This document shows, piece after piece, positions 53,443-62,163 of a DNA stretch of 64,000 nucleotides (its first letter is position 1; each line of letters opens with the position of its first letter). Location: NCBI RefSeq assembly GCF_024464595.1, contig NZ_JANHAW010000002.1, forward strand, positions 682,001-746,000, written 5' to 3'. The position numbers and the translations under genes were made by a program. Origin of the DNA: Halobellus litoreus. Lineage in GTDB: Archaea; Halobacteriota; Halobacteria; Halobacteriales; Haloferacaceae. The notes under the pieces are model-generated. The model searched no databases, was not told the origin of the DNA, and saw only the letters and a program-made list of their open reading frames with translations.

Positions 53443-53462
53443 GCCGCGCCGGCCGGCGCGGC
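53443..53462. terminator. GC palindrome after the GNAT gene
   Basis: GCCGCGCCGG followed by its reverse complement CCGGCGCGGC is a perfect 20-base palindrome, extended at a distance by AGGAG/CTCC. It lies 29 bases after the GNAT stop and before DHQ synthase II. It may act as a terminator stem, but it has no T-run. Confidence 0.35.
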
Positions 53463-53517
53463 AATCCTCCGCAGAGTCGCCACGTTCAAGCGCTCCGGCC
53501 GAGTTGCACCGACAACG

Positions 53518-54705
53518 ATGACACGAAGCGTCTGGCTCAAGGCCGACGACAGCGTCGGCGACTGGGAGACACGGAAGCGACGGATCACGGCGGGCCTCGA
53601 AGCGGGCGTCGACTGGGTGCTCGTCGACGAGGCCGACGTCGCCCGCGTGCGATCGCTCGGCGACGTCTCCGTGGCCGCGTTCAAGACCGACGCCGACAGC
53701 AGCCTCATCGACGACGTCGAGGCCGGCGAGGACGACGACGGAGACGCCGGGCGCGCCGACGCCTACATCGTCGGCAAGAACGGCGAGGGCGACGGAACGG
53801 TCGACCTGCCCGAGGATCTCTCCGGGTCGGCCGACCTCACCACGCTCCGCCGCGAGGACGAGCGAGCGCAGGGGGCGTACGTCCGGATCCTCTCGAAGGA
53901 CTACGAGGGGTTCGCCGAGGCGGCGGCCGAGGACGCCGACTACACCATCGTCGTCGGCGAGGACTGGACGATCATCCCACTGGAGAACCTCATCGCGCGG
54001 ATCGGCGAGGAGACGGACCTGATCGCGGGCGTCACGACCGCCGAGGAAGCAAAGACGGCGTTCGAGACGCTCGAACTCGGGTCCGACGGGGTCCTCATCG
54101 ACTCCGACGATCCCGACGAGATCAGGAAGACCGTCGAGATCCGCGACGAGGCCGAGCGCGAGACGTTGGACCTCCAGTGGGCGACCGTGACGGCGGTCGA
54201 GCGCACGGGGATGGCCGACCGGGTCTGCGTCGACACCGGGAACCTGATGGATCACGACGAGGGGATGCTCGTGGGGAGTATGGGCCGCGGCCTCTTCTTC
54301 GTCCACGCCGAGACCGCCGAGTCGCCGTACGTCGCCTCGCGGCCGTTCCGCGTCAACGCCGGCGCGGTCCACGCCTACGTCCGGACGCCCGACGGCGGCA
54401 CGAAGTACCTCTCGGAACTCAAGAGCGGCGACGAGGTGCAGGTGGTCGATTCCGGCGGCAAGACCCGCGAGGCCGTCGTCGGCCGCGTGAAGATCGAGAA
54501 GCGCCCGATGTTCCGCGTCGAGGCCGAGATCGACGGCGATCGCGTCGAGACGCTCCTGCAGAACGCCGAGACGATCAAGGTCCCGACGCGCGAGGGTCGG
54601 AAGTCGGTCACGGATCTCGAAGCCGGCGACGAGGTGCTCCTGTACTACGAGGAGACCGCCCGGCACTTCGGCGAGGCCGTCGAGGAGAGCATCATCGAGA
54701 AGTAG
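53518..54705 (+). CDS. 3-dehydroquinate synthase II
   Basis: A 395-residue enzyme of the archaeal alternative shikimate route, which makes 3-dehydroquinate from 2-amino-3,7-dideoxy-D-threo-hept-6-ulosonate. The N-terminal VWLKADDSVGDWETRKRRIT and the repeated lysine/aspartate blocks (DSDDPDEIRKTVEI; RVCVDTGNLMDHDEGMLVGS; FRVNAGAVHAYVRTPDG) are family features. An acidic insert (about residues 65-80) is halophilic. The partner ADH synthase gene is not in the window. Confidence 0.93.
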   Translation: MTRSVWLKADDSVGDWETRKRRITAGLEAGVDWVLVDEADVARVRSLGDVSVAAFKTDADSSLIDDVEAGEDDDGDAGRADAYIVGKNGEGDGTVDLPEDLSGSADLTTLRREDERAQGAYVRILSKDYEGFAEAAAEDADYTIVVGEDWTIIPLENLIARIGEETDLIAGVTTAEEAKTAFETLELGSDGVLIDSDDPDEIRKTVEIRDEAERETLDLQWATVTAVERTGMADRVCVDTGNLMDHDEGMLVGSMGRGLFFVHAETAESPYVASRPFRVNAGAVHAYVRTPDGGTKYLSELKSGDEVQVVDSGGKTREAVVGRVKIEKRPMFRVEAEIDGDRVETLLQNAETIKVPTREGRKSVTDLEAGDEVLLYYEETARHFGEAVEESIIEK

Positions 54706-54886
54706 TCCGGCGACGCCGCTGAAATCCTCGTTCCCGCCGATCCCGACATCAGCTTTCTCCGCACGCTCCACAATCGTATTTTTCGATGTCTCGCAGGTGC
54801 GTACCGACCGTCGAGGTCCGGCTGGTCGGGGGCTGCCTGCGAGGATTTCGACGCGTCGGTTCGTCGGCAGCGCTGGACGGCCGACG

Positions 54887-55315
54887 TTACTGCTCGTCGG
54901 CCGGCCGTTCCCACTCCAGTTCGATCGTACACCACGGGCAGAAGTCGATTTCGGGGTCGAGTTCCCCGCCGCAGTTCGGACACTGCGGTCCGTCGGTCGT
55001 CTGCGGACCCGCGGCGGCGAGACGGTAGGCGTCGACCGCGCTGATCAGCAGGAGGGCGAAGAGCGGCGCGGTGACGGCCGCCGGCAGGGTCGCGGGGTCG
55101 ACCGCCGCGACGGCGGCCGGGTCCGCGAGATCGAGCGTCGACGGATCGACGAACGTCCAGAGGAGCACGAGCGCCGCGCCGACGACGAAGGAGAACCAGG
55201 CGGCGGCGCGTCGCCAGCGACGGAGGTAGAGGTGGCCCGCGCCGGCGACGCCCAGGCTTGCGCCCAGGACGGCGACGAGTGTCGCGATCAACGCACGGCG
55301 ACGCGTTCCGGTCAT
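54887..55315 (-). CDS. Zinc-ribbon membrane protein (DUF7575-like)
   Basis: A 142-residue protein with a hydrophobic helix near residues 9-28, a second near 38-55, a third near 80-100, and a C-terminal zinc ribbon (CPNCGGELDPEIDFCPWCTIE). This matches haloarchaeal proteins annotated as zinc ribbon (DUF7575). The ribbon would face the cytosol. Function unknown. Confidence 0.75.
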   Translation of the reverse strand: MTGTRRRALIATLVAVLGASLGVAGAGHLYLRRWRRAAAWFSFVVGAALVLLWTFVDPSTLDLADPAAVAAVDPATLPAAVTAPLFALLLISAVDAYRLAAAGPQTTDGPQCPNCGGELDPEIDFCPWCTIELEWERPADEQ

Positions 55316-55407
55316 ACCAGACTCCGACGCCGCGATGAGTTATAAACGTCCGGGAATCGACCGAAGCACCGAGGCCGGGGGGCCGACCGCGGGATCGACC
55401 GATACGA

Positions 55408-56457
55408 CTACGCGAGGCCGATGCTCTCTTCGGCTTCGAGCAGTTCGTGGTAGCGGTTCCGGATCGTGACCTCAGAGATGTCTGCGACGTCGCTGACGGC
55501 CGCCTGCGTCGTCTTCTCGTTGGTGAGAAGCGCCGCGGCGTAGACGGCGGCGGCGGCGAGGCCGACCGGGGACTTCCCGGAGTGGACGCCCTTCTCCTTG
55601 GCGTTCTTCAGTAGCTGACGCGCGCGGAGCTTCGCCTCGTCGGAGAGGCCGAGTTCGGAGGCGAACCGGGGGACGTACTGTTCGGGGTCCGCGGGCTTGA
55701 CCTCCAAGGACAGTTCGCGCGCGATGTATCGGTAGGTGCGCGCGACCTCGCTCTTGGGAACGCGTGAGACCTCCGAGATCTCGTCGAGCGATCGGGGGAC
55801 GCCGGCCATCCGGGCGGCGGCGTACACGCAGGAGGTGGCGACGCCCTCGATGGAGCGGCCGGGGAGCAGGTCCTCGTCGAGCGCGCGGCGGTAGATAACC
55901 GAGGCGGTTTCGCGCACGTTCTCGGGGAGGCCGAGCGCGGAGGCCATCCGATCGATCTCGCCGAGCGCCTGTTTGAGGTTGCGCTCCTTCGAGTCGCGCG
56001 TCCGGAAGCGCTCGTTCCATTTGCGGAGCCGCTGCATCTTCTGGCGCTGGTTCGACGACAGCGAGTTGCCGTAGGCGTCGCGGTCGCGCCAGTCGATGTT
56101 CGTCGACAGCCCCTTGTCGTGCATCGTGTTCGTCGTCGGCGCGCCGACGCGGGACTTCTGGTCTTTCTCCTTGGCGTCGAACGCGCGCCACTCGGGGCCG
56201 CGGTCGACGGAGTCTTCGGTGATGACCAGTCCACAGTCGTCACAGACGGTCTCGCCGTGCTCGTCGTCGACGACGACGTTGCCGCCGCACTCCGGGCACG
56301 ACAGCTCTTCGTCGGCGGTCTCGGATTCGGTCTCCTCTTCCTCCTCTCCGGGTCGAACCCACCGCTGGCCGGCCGAGTCGCCGTCTCGGCCCTCGTTCGT
56401 TCGCGACTCGTCTCTCGTTCTCGCGTTCACGCGAGTGTAGGTACTCTTCTCGCTCAT
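55408..56457 (-). CDS. tfb: Transcription initiation factor TFB with intact zinc ribbon
   Basis: A 349-residue TFB. The zinc ribbon has all four cysteines (Cys54, 57, 72, 75; SCPECGGNVV and ETVCDDCGLVI), followed by the B-reader [22 protein letters not shown] (shown here as SRVGAPTT), two cyclin folds and the BRE-reading helix-turn-helix [13 protein letters not shown]. Compared with the other TFB of this window, the cores are clearly homologous. It is a canonical general factor. The start at 56457 (MSEKSTYTRVN) is used. Confidence 0.95.
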   Translation of the reverse strand: MSEKSTYTRVNARTRDESRTNEGRDGDSAGQRWVRPGEEEEETESETADEELSCPECGGNVVVDDEHGETVCDDCGLVITEDSVDRGPEWRAFDAKEKDQKSRVGAPTTNTMHDKGLSTNIDWRDRDAYGNSLSSNQRQKMQRLRKWNERFRTRDSKERNLKQALGEIDRMASALGLPENVRETASVIYRRALDEDLLPGRSIEGVATSCVYAAARMAGVPRSLDEISEVSRVPKSEVARTYRYIARELSLEVKPADPEQYVPRFASELGLSDEAKLRARQLLKNAKEKGVHSGKSPVGLAAAAVYAAALLTNEKTTQAAVSDVADISEVTIRNRYHELLEAEESIGLA

Positions 56458-56540
56458 CGGTATAGCGACGAATGCTCCGTGCCACAGATACGGATGAGAG
56501 AGGCCCGGAGCGGTCCGTACCAACCCCACCGACGGAGAAG

Positions 56541-56549
56541 ATAAAAAGG
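56541..56549 (-). promoter_or_regulatory. TATA box of the intact tfb
   Basis: On the minus strand the sequence CCCTTTTTAT (complement of ATAAAAAGGG, 56541-56550) is about 85 bases upstream of the tfb ATG, with a BRE-like TCCGAA just before it. It predicts a leader of about 60 nt. A second symmetrical TATA-like TTTATATA at 56621-56628 could serve transcripts in either direction, including the following plus-strand gene. Confidence 0.45.
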
Positions 56550-56754
56550 GTTCGGAATCGGTTGCTCGAATCGAACGCACAGCCCCGAACCGAGCGATCC
56601 ATCGAAAACGACCGTGATGATTTATATACGAGTTGAACCCGGTGAACCGGTCGCGTACGTCGGGTGCCGAAGTCGGTCGCCGCGAATCGCGGCGTACGAC
56701 TCCGACCGTCGCCGGGTCCACAATACACTTGGTCTCGACGGCGCGATAGCCGGT

Positions 56755-57582
56755 ATGGACCCGCCGAGGAGGAGGACCACCGACGCCGCAGACCGGGCGA
56801 GCGCGGCCGGCTCCGAGGACACCACCGACCCCGTCGAGCGCGTCGTCTCGCTCGCCCCGAGCGCCACCGCGACGCTGTCTGCGATGGATGCCGCGGACGC
56901 CGTCTGCGGCGTCACCGCTCACTGCGCGCTCGACCGCCCGGTGGTGGGCGGGTGGCTGAACCCCGACTACGACCGACTGGCCGAAATCGGTCCGGACCTG
57001 GTCTGCACCGCCGACGCCCTCCAGGCGGATATCAGCGAGGAACTCCGCGAGCGCGGCTACGACGTCCGCCACGTCGAACCCGAGACCCTCGACGAGGTGA
57101 TCGATTCCTTCGCGGCGCTCGGCCGCGCAGTGGGGCGACCCGAGGCAGGCGACCGACTCGCGGCCGACGCCCGGGAGCGGGTCGCCGCCGTCCGGGCGAG
57201 GCGGGAGGCGCGCGTGGCCGCGGGTGACGACCGCGACGCGCGCCCCGTCGTCTACTGCGAGGAGTGGGGCGATCCCCCGATGGCCGCCGGCAACTGGGTT
57301 CCCGAGGCGGTCGAAGTCGCCGGCGGTCGGTACCCGTTCTGCGAACCTGGCGGGCGTTCGCGCGAAGTCTCACGCGAGCGCGTCGAGGCCGCGGACCCCG
57401 AGCACGTCGTCGTCCACCACTGCGGGCACGGCGACAGCGTCGATCCCGACATTCTCGACGACCGCGGCTGGGACCTGGACGCGGCGGTCCACGTCCTCGA
57501 CGACGACCTCCTGAATCAGCCGAGTCCGGCGCTCATCGACGGTATCGAGACGTTGGCGGAGTTGTTCGACGACGGCGCGTGA
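56755..57582 (+). CDS. BtuF-like helical-backbone metal/cobalamin-binding protein
   Basis: A 275-residue protein of the helical-backbone substrate-binding fold (cobalamin-binding BtuF class). The opening RVVSLAPSATATLSAMDAADAVCGVTAHC and PDLVCTADALQADISEEL are typical. Unlike secreted BtuF proteins it has no signal peptide or lipobox; its N-terminus is charged (MDPPRRRTTDAADRAS), so it is probably cytosolic. Cys and His residues (VTAHCAL, YCEEWG, PFCEPGG, VHHCGHGD) may bind metal. The start at 56755 is preferred to the 56614 frame start. Function uncertain. Confidence 0.8.
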   Translation: MDPPRRRTTDAADRASAAGSEDTTDPVERVVSLAPSATATLSAMDAADAVCGVTAHCALDRPVVGGWLNPDYDRLAEIGPDLVCTADALQADISEELRERGYDVRHVEPETLDEVIDSFAALGRAVGRPEAGDRLAADARERVAAVRARREARVAAGDDRDARPVVYCEEWGDPPMAAGNWVPEAVEVAGGRYPFCEPGGRSREVSRERVEAADPEHVVVHHCGHGDSVDPDILDDRGWDLDAAVHVLDDDLLNQPSPALIDGIETLAELFDDGA

Positions 57583-57846
57583 GCCGCCGCGGGCCCGAAT
57601 GCGACGCCCCACCGGACCTCGCGTACGTTCATATGCGATGGGGAGACCAGAGCGGGCGTGAGCTGAGAAGAGCCCCGCGCCGGGCAGCGGTCGTTCGGTA
57701 CGTCGGCGCGGGAGCGAGCGGCTGCGCCGGCGGGCTGTCGGTCCGGCGGCGCGTACCGACTGTTCGCCACGATAGACGACGAGCGCCGAGCCACTGCTCT
57801 CGCCGAAACCGACACACGTAACCCCCGGGTGCGTCCACCCGTGGGT

Positions 57847-58374
57847 ATGCGAATCGCAGTCGGCAGCGGGAACCCGGTGAAACGCGACGCGACCGTCCGC
57901 GTCTTTCCCGACGACGACGTCTTCGCCGAACCGGTCGCCTCGGGCGTCGGAGAACAGCCGATGGGCCGCGAGGAGACCCGGCGCGGCGCGCGCAACAGAG
58001 CCGAAGCGGCGCTCGGGACCGACGCCTACGACCTCGGCGTCGGGATCGAGGGCGGCGTCGCCGACGTCGAACCGTCGGCGGCGAGCGGGGACGAAGGCGC
58101 AGAGCTGTATCTGGTGATGTGGGCCGCCGTCACCGACGGCGACCGCTGGGGCGTCGGTGCCGGACCGAGTCTCCCGTTGCCCACCTCCATCGCCCTCCGA
58201 GTCGGCAACGGGGAGGAACTGGGGCCGGTGATGGACGACGTCCTCGGCGAGTCGAACGTCGCCGAGAACCAGGGGGCCGCGGGCGCGTTCACCGGCGGGA
58301 AGCTGACCCGGACGGATGCGCTCGACGCCGCCGTTGCGGCCGCTGCCTCGCCTTTTCTGAGCGATCTGTACTGA
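57847..58374 (+). CDS. yjjX: Inosine/xanthosine triphosphatase (DUF84)
   Basis: A 175-residue NTPase of the DUF84/YjjX group. The opening RIAVGSGNPVKRDAT and the blocks PMGREETRRGARNRAEAAL and DLGVGIEGGVAD are diagnostic. It hydrolyses non-canonical ITP/XTP to protect nucleic acids. The ATG at 57847 is used; the upstream GTG at 57841 is an alternative. The C-terminal acidic Asp/Gly-rich loop is a halophilic feature. Confidence 0.88.
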   Translation: MRIAVGSGNPVKRDATVRVFPDDDVFAEPVASGVGEQPMGREETRRGARNRAEAALGTDAYDLGVGIEGGVADVEPSAASGDEGAELYLVMWAAVTDGDRWGVGAGPSLPLPTSIALRVGNGEELGPVMDDVLGESNVAENQGAAGAFTGGKLTRTDALDAAVAAAASPFLSDLY

Positions 58375-58415
58375 GAAATCGCGGGGTCTGGACGCACCCG
58401 GAACCGGGCCTCGAC

Positions 58416-60344
58416 TCAGTCGAGTTTCGGCGACTCCTCCGCGCCGCGGACTTCGCGGGTCTCCTCGACGGCGGTCGTCAGCGAGACGTTGAGCCCCAGC
58501 ATCGACGCGTAGCCGCCGACGACGGTGACGACGTTCTTCACGGCGTGGTCGAGGACAGCCGCGCCCAGCGCGAGTTCCGGTCCCAGCGGCGTCAGCGCGA
58601 CCACGAGAAGCGTGAACGCGCCCTCGTAGAGGCCGATCCCGCCGGGCGACAGCGGCAGCACCTTCGCGAGGTTACCGACGCTGACGGCGAAGAAGCTCAC
58701 CGCGATCAGTTCCACCAGCGGGAGCGCCGGCGCGAACGCCGCGAGGACGAGCAGCGCCGTCACGACGTCGAGCGTCCAGATCAGGACGCTCGTCGCGCCG
58801 ACGCGGGCGAAGCCGGTGCGCGTTCCCGCCACCGTCTGGAGGTCGCCGACGAACCGCCCGATCACGCCGGCGACGAAATCGGCGTACGAGTCCGTGCTCA
58901 CGCGGTAGACGAGTTCGGTTACGTAGTCGCGATCGCTCCGCGCGGAGACGGCGATGGCGCCGACCGCGGCGATGGCGACGAGACTGACGCCGAACGCGAC
59001 GGCGACGGCCACGCGACCCGCGCCCTCGGCACCGACGAACGCGCGGGCGAGTTCGGCCGTCTGTCCGGTGACCGTGTAGCCGATGAGGACGACGCCGGCC
59101 ATCGACGCGATGGTGAGGAGGTCGAACACCCGCTCGGCCGCCAACGACGCGAACCCGGAGGGGTACGGAATGGCGCGTCGGGCCTTGACCACGTACGCGC
59201 GGATGAGGTCGCCCGCGCGGGCGGGGAACACCAGGTTGCCGGTCTGGCTGATGAACACCGCGCCCGTCAGGAAGTCGACCCGTTCTCGGTAGCCGAGTTC
59301 CGCGAGGATGTCGCGGTAGCGGAGGCCGCGGAGCGGCCACGACAGGAGGTAGACGAGCGTCGCCGCGACGACGAGGACCGGGTCGGCCGCCCGCATCTCC
59401 GAGAGCACGGTCCCGAAGTCGATGTACTGCGTCATCAACACAAGCGCGAGGAGGGCCAGACCCCCGCCGGCGACGAGGCCGACGCGCTTCGAGAGCCGCG
59501 GTCGAACGGACAACTGCCACCAGGTGCGGAGGATCTGACTGCCCATTCCGAGGACGTCGCGGACGAGGTCGACTTTCGTGTCGCCCTTCGGTTCCCAGTC
59601 GACGGGGAACTCGGCCACCTCGTAGCCGGCGCGCTGTGCGCGGACGAGCATCTCCGTGTCCCAGAACCAGTGAGCGTCCTCGACGTCCGTTCGGAGGTCC
59701 TCGAACGCTTCCCGGCTGAACGCCTTGAAACCGCACTGGTGATCGCGGAGGTCCGACCGGAGGAGCGTGCGGACGAGGCCGTTGTAGACGCGGCTCGGAA
59801 CCCCGCGTTTCGCGGGCCGGTCGGCGACGTTCTCGGGCATCCAGCGCGATCCGGTAGCGACGTCGGCCGCTCCCGAGCGGACGCGCTCGACGAGTTCCTC
59901 GAGGTGCCGCATATCGGTCGCCAGATCCGTGTCGAAGTAGACGAGCGTGTCGCCGTGGGCGGCCTCGAACGCGCGTTCTAAGGCCCCGCCGCGCCCGAGA
60001 CGCTCGTCGCTGTGGACGTGTCGGACGCGGTCGTCCTCCGCGGCCAACCGGTCCGCGATCGACGGCGTTCGATCCTCGCAGCCGTCCTCGGCGACGATCA
60101 CCTCGAAGGTTCCCGGGTCGAGGAAGGCCGCGAGCGTCCCGAGCGTCGTCGCGACCGTCGCCTCGATCGTGTCGGCCTCGTTGTAGGCCGGGAGGACGAC
60201 GCTCACGGTCACTCCCTCGGCCGTGGCCCCGCTGGTGACCGCGTTCGTCGGGGCGCCCCCGTCCGCGCGGTCCCCGCCGCTCTCGGCAGTCTCGGGGGAC
60301 GGATCGGAACGTTCGCTCCCGTCGCCGCGGTGGGGACCAGCCAT
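58416..60344 (-). CDS. aglD: AglD-like glycosyltransferase with flippase-type membrane domain
   Basis: A 642-residue two-domain enzyme. Residues about 45-250 form a GT2 domain (VSVVLPAYNEADTIEAT, then FEVIVAEDGCEDRTP, DTLVYFDTDLATDM with the DxD-like DTDLA). Residues about 290-620 form an integral membrane domain of the UPF0104/lysylphosphatidylglycerol-synthase type, with many helices and the block LPLSPGGIGLYEGAFTLL. AglD of Haloferax volcanii, which charges dolichol phosphate with mannose for the last sugar of the N-linked pentasaccharide, has this design. The exact sugar here is not known. The start at 60344 is used; longer frames start in low-complexity sequence. Confidence 0.8.
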   Translation of the reverse strand: MAGPHRGDGSERSDPSPETAESGGDRADGGAPTNAVTSGATAEGVTVSVVLPAYNEADTIEATVATTLGTLAAFLDPGTFEVIVAEDGCEDRTPSIADRLAAEDDRVRHVHSDERLGRGGALERAFEAAHGDTLVYFDTDLATDMRHLEELVERVRSGAADVATGSRWMPENVADRPAKRGVPSRVYNGLVRTLLRSDLRDHQCGFKAFSREAFEDLRTDVEDAHWFWDTEMLVRAQRAGYEVAEFPVDWEPKGDTKVDLVRDVLGMGSQILRTWWQLSVRPRLSKRVGLVAGGGLALLALVLMTQYIDFGTVLSEMRAADPVLVVAATLVYLLSWPLRGLRYRDILAELGYRERVDFLTGAVFISQTGNLVFPARAGDLIRAYVVKARRAIPYPSGFASLAAERVFDLLTIASMAGVVLIGYTVTGQTAELARAFVGAEGAGRVAVAVAFGVSLVAIAAVGAIAVSARSDRDYVTELVYRVSTDSYADFVAGVIGRFVGDLQTVAGTRTGFARVGATSVLIWTLDVVTALLVLAAFAPALPLVELIAVSFFAVSVGNLAKVLPLSPGGIGLYEGAFTLLVVALTPLGPELALGAAVLDHAVKNVVTVVGGYASMLGLNVSLTTAVEETREVRGAEESPKLD

Positions 60345-60547
60345 TACCCAATGCTGGCTCTCCGGCGCGTATGAACTTTCTGTCTCGATTCGGGTCCGGT
60401 TCCCGGTCGCGACGGAGTTAGGTGACCGTACCTTCAGTCGAACCCTGGGGGTCGAATACCGGCCTCGCAGGGAGAAAATCGAATCACTGCGCGGTGTTAG
60501 CCTCCCGTACCAAACCGAACATAGGGCGGTATCGCGTGGGTGTCTGT

Positions 60548-60793
60548 ATGAGCGCGACTGCTTCGACGACGACTGCACCGAACCTCAGCGAGAAACAGCG
60601 CCGGATCCTGCGGTACCTCCGTGCGAACGCCGACGAGCGGACGTACTTCAAATCGCGGCTCATCGCCGAGGAACTCGATCTCTCGGCGAAGGAAGTCGGC
60701 GCGAATATGCGCGCGCTGCTGGACGGCGACGTCGACCTCACCGTCGAGAAGTGGGGCTACTCGTCCGGGACGACCTGGAAAGTGACGAACTAG
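60548..60793 (+). CDS. DUF7123 family small winged-helix protein (paralogue)
   Basis: An 81-residue paralogue of the protein at 8326-8550. It shares the helix EKQRRILRYLRAN, the helix-turn-helix SRLIAEELDLSAKEVGANM and the end EKWGYSSGTTWKVT. The first 15 residues (MSATASTTTAPNLS) are a loose tail. A small DNA-binding regulator is likely. It is divergent from aglD. Confidence 0.75.
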   Translation: MSATASTTTAPNLSEKQRRILRYLRANADERTYFKSRLIAEELDLSAKEVGANMRALLDGDVDLTVEKWGYSSGTTWKVTN

Positions 60794-60867
60794 CCTGGCC
60801 CTGGCGACCTGAAACGGGCGGTGAACAGCAGTCGTTTTACCGACAGCGTCTCGACTCGGAAACGGTA

Positions 60868-61383
60868 ATGGCCGATCAGACTCCGACGAAGCGGCGACGG
60901 CTCCTGGAAGGCATAAGCGCCGGCGGCACGGCGCTGCTCGCCGGATGCACAGATCAGTTCGACCTCGGTGGCGACGCCGGCACCGACGAGCACGCGGGAT
61001 CGCACGGGGAGGCGAGCACCGATGGCGTCGCCGCAATCGCGACCATCGACCAGGAGGCGCTCCGGGAGGAACAGACCCGACTCCGGTCTGAACTCCAGAG
61101 CGGCAATATCACCCAGGAAGAGGCCCAAGAGGAGTTGGCGACGCTTCGGCAGGAGTACCTGGACGAGGCGATGACCGCGCTCGGCGACACCGCCGCGGAG
61201 GCCGAGGGCGTCACCGTCGAAACGGAGTACCGGTCGCTCGGCGCGGTGATCGTGAGCGGCGACGCAGGGGGCGTTCTGGGACTGCTCAGCGCCGACGCTG
61301 TGAGTGCGCTCGTTCCGCGTGCGGACGTCGAAGAACAGGTGCAGACGCGGACGGCGCAGGGAACGGAAAACGCTCAGGGCTGA
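60868..61383 (+). CDS. Tat-exported lipoprotein, unknown function
   Basis: A 171-residue secreted lipoprotein. The signal has a twin-arginine-like RRRLLEG, a hydrophobic stretch and the lipobox cysteine in TALLAGC. The mature part has an acidic spacer, a helical segment of about 40 residues (REEQTRLRSELQSGNITQEEAQ) that may form a coiled coil, and a globular end (YRSLGAVIVSGDAGGVLGLLS). I do not recognise the family. Confidence 0.7.
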   Translation: MADQTPTKRRRLLEGISAGGTALLAGCTDQFDLGGDAGTDEHAGSHGEASTDGVAAIATIDQEALREEQTRLRSELQSGNITQEEAQEELATLRQEYLDEAMTALGDTAAEAEGVTVETEYRSLGAVIVSGDAGGVLGLLSADAVSALVPRADVEEQVQTRTAQGTENAQG

Positions 61384-61422
61384 CGCATCGGTCCGTGGGA
61401 CCGCCGTTCTCGCTACCCCTTG

Positions 61423-62043
61423 CTACGGATCGTAGCGGAGGAGCGAGTCGGCTTCCGCGGCCAGCGCGGCCGCCTCGGGACCGAACGAGTCCGCGTACCT
61501 GATCACGAGCGTGAGCAGCGTCTCCGGTCGTTCGACCGCATAGCGGTCCTCGCGCGAGAGCAATCCGGCCTCGTCGAGTTCGCTCGCGTACCCGCTCACG
61601 GTCGCTCGCGAGACGTCGAGTCGGTCAGCGAGTTCGGAGCCGGTCGTCCCCGGGTTCCGGAGGAGTTCGACGAGCATCCCCCGCGGCGTCCGCCGGCGGA
61701 GATAGCCCAGCGCCGTCCGCTCGAACGCCGAGAACCGTCCCGCCGGGAAGAACCGCTTGTAGTCGCCGTCGCGCTGGAAGACGAGGGTGCCGTCGTCGAC
61801 GAGGCGGCGGAGATGATGTTGTGTCTCGCCCGTCCCGAGACTGAGATCGTCACGGATCTTCGAGAAGTGCGCGCCCGGGGTCGAGGCGACGTAGCCGACG
61901 ATGGCGTCGCGGGCGTCGCTCGTCGTCTCGGCGGCCTCGGCGCTCCCGCTGGCTCCGAGTCCCGCGAGCGGCGAGGCCGCCCCCAGGGCGGCGAAGCGCC
62001 GCAGCGTCGTCCGTTTCTCCTCGTCGATGTCGCGATCCGCCAT
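61423..62043 (-). CDS. Double winged-helix regulator with signal-like N-terminus
   Basis: A 206-residue protein with two winged-helix units: ARDAIVGYVASTPGAHFSKIRDDLSLGTGETQHHLRRLV, of which the recognition helix is TGETQHHLRRL, and later MLVELLRNPGTTGSELADRLDVSRATVSGYASEL, with recognition helix SRATVSGYASEL. Residues about 16-38 (RRFAALGAASPLAGLGASGSAEA) look like a Tat-type or membrane-anchoring sequence, odd for a cytosolic regulator. Haloarchaea have regulators with N-terminal membrane segments, so it may be tethered. Target unknown. Confidence 0.7.
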   Translation of the reverse strand: MADRDIDEEKRTTLRRFAALGAASPLAGLGASGSAEAAETTSDARDAIVGYVASTPGAHFSKIRDDLSLGTGETQHHLRRLVDDGTLVFQRDGDYKRFFPAGRFSAFERTALGYLRRRTPRGMLVELLRNPGTTGSELADRLDVSRATVSGYASELDEAGLLSREDRYAVERPETLLTLVIRYADSFGPEAAALAAEADSLLRYDP

Positions 62044-62163
62044 TCGGTTCACCCGTAGTACGGTGCGACGCGGTCAAAAGCGCTTCGCTCGGGTCAATCG
62101 ATCGAATAGAACGACCGAACCGCTCGAAAACCGTCGGGGCGGGTGTTGTAAGACGATCTACAC

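Noticed and set aside
58119-59981. 620-codon open frame on the plus strand
   Set aside because: Antisense to the aglD-like gene, with an Arg/Glu-rich mirror composition and no domain.
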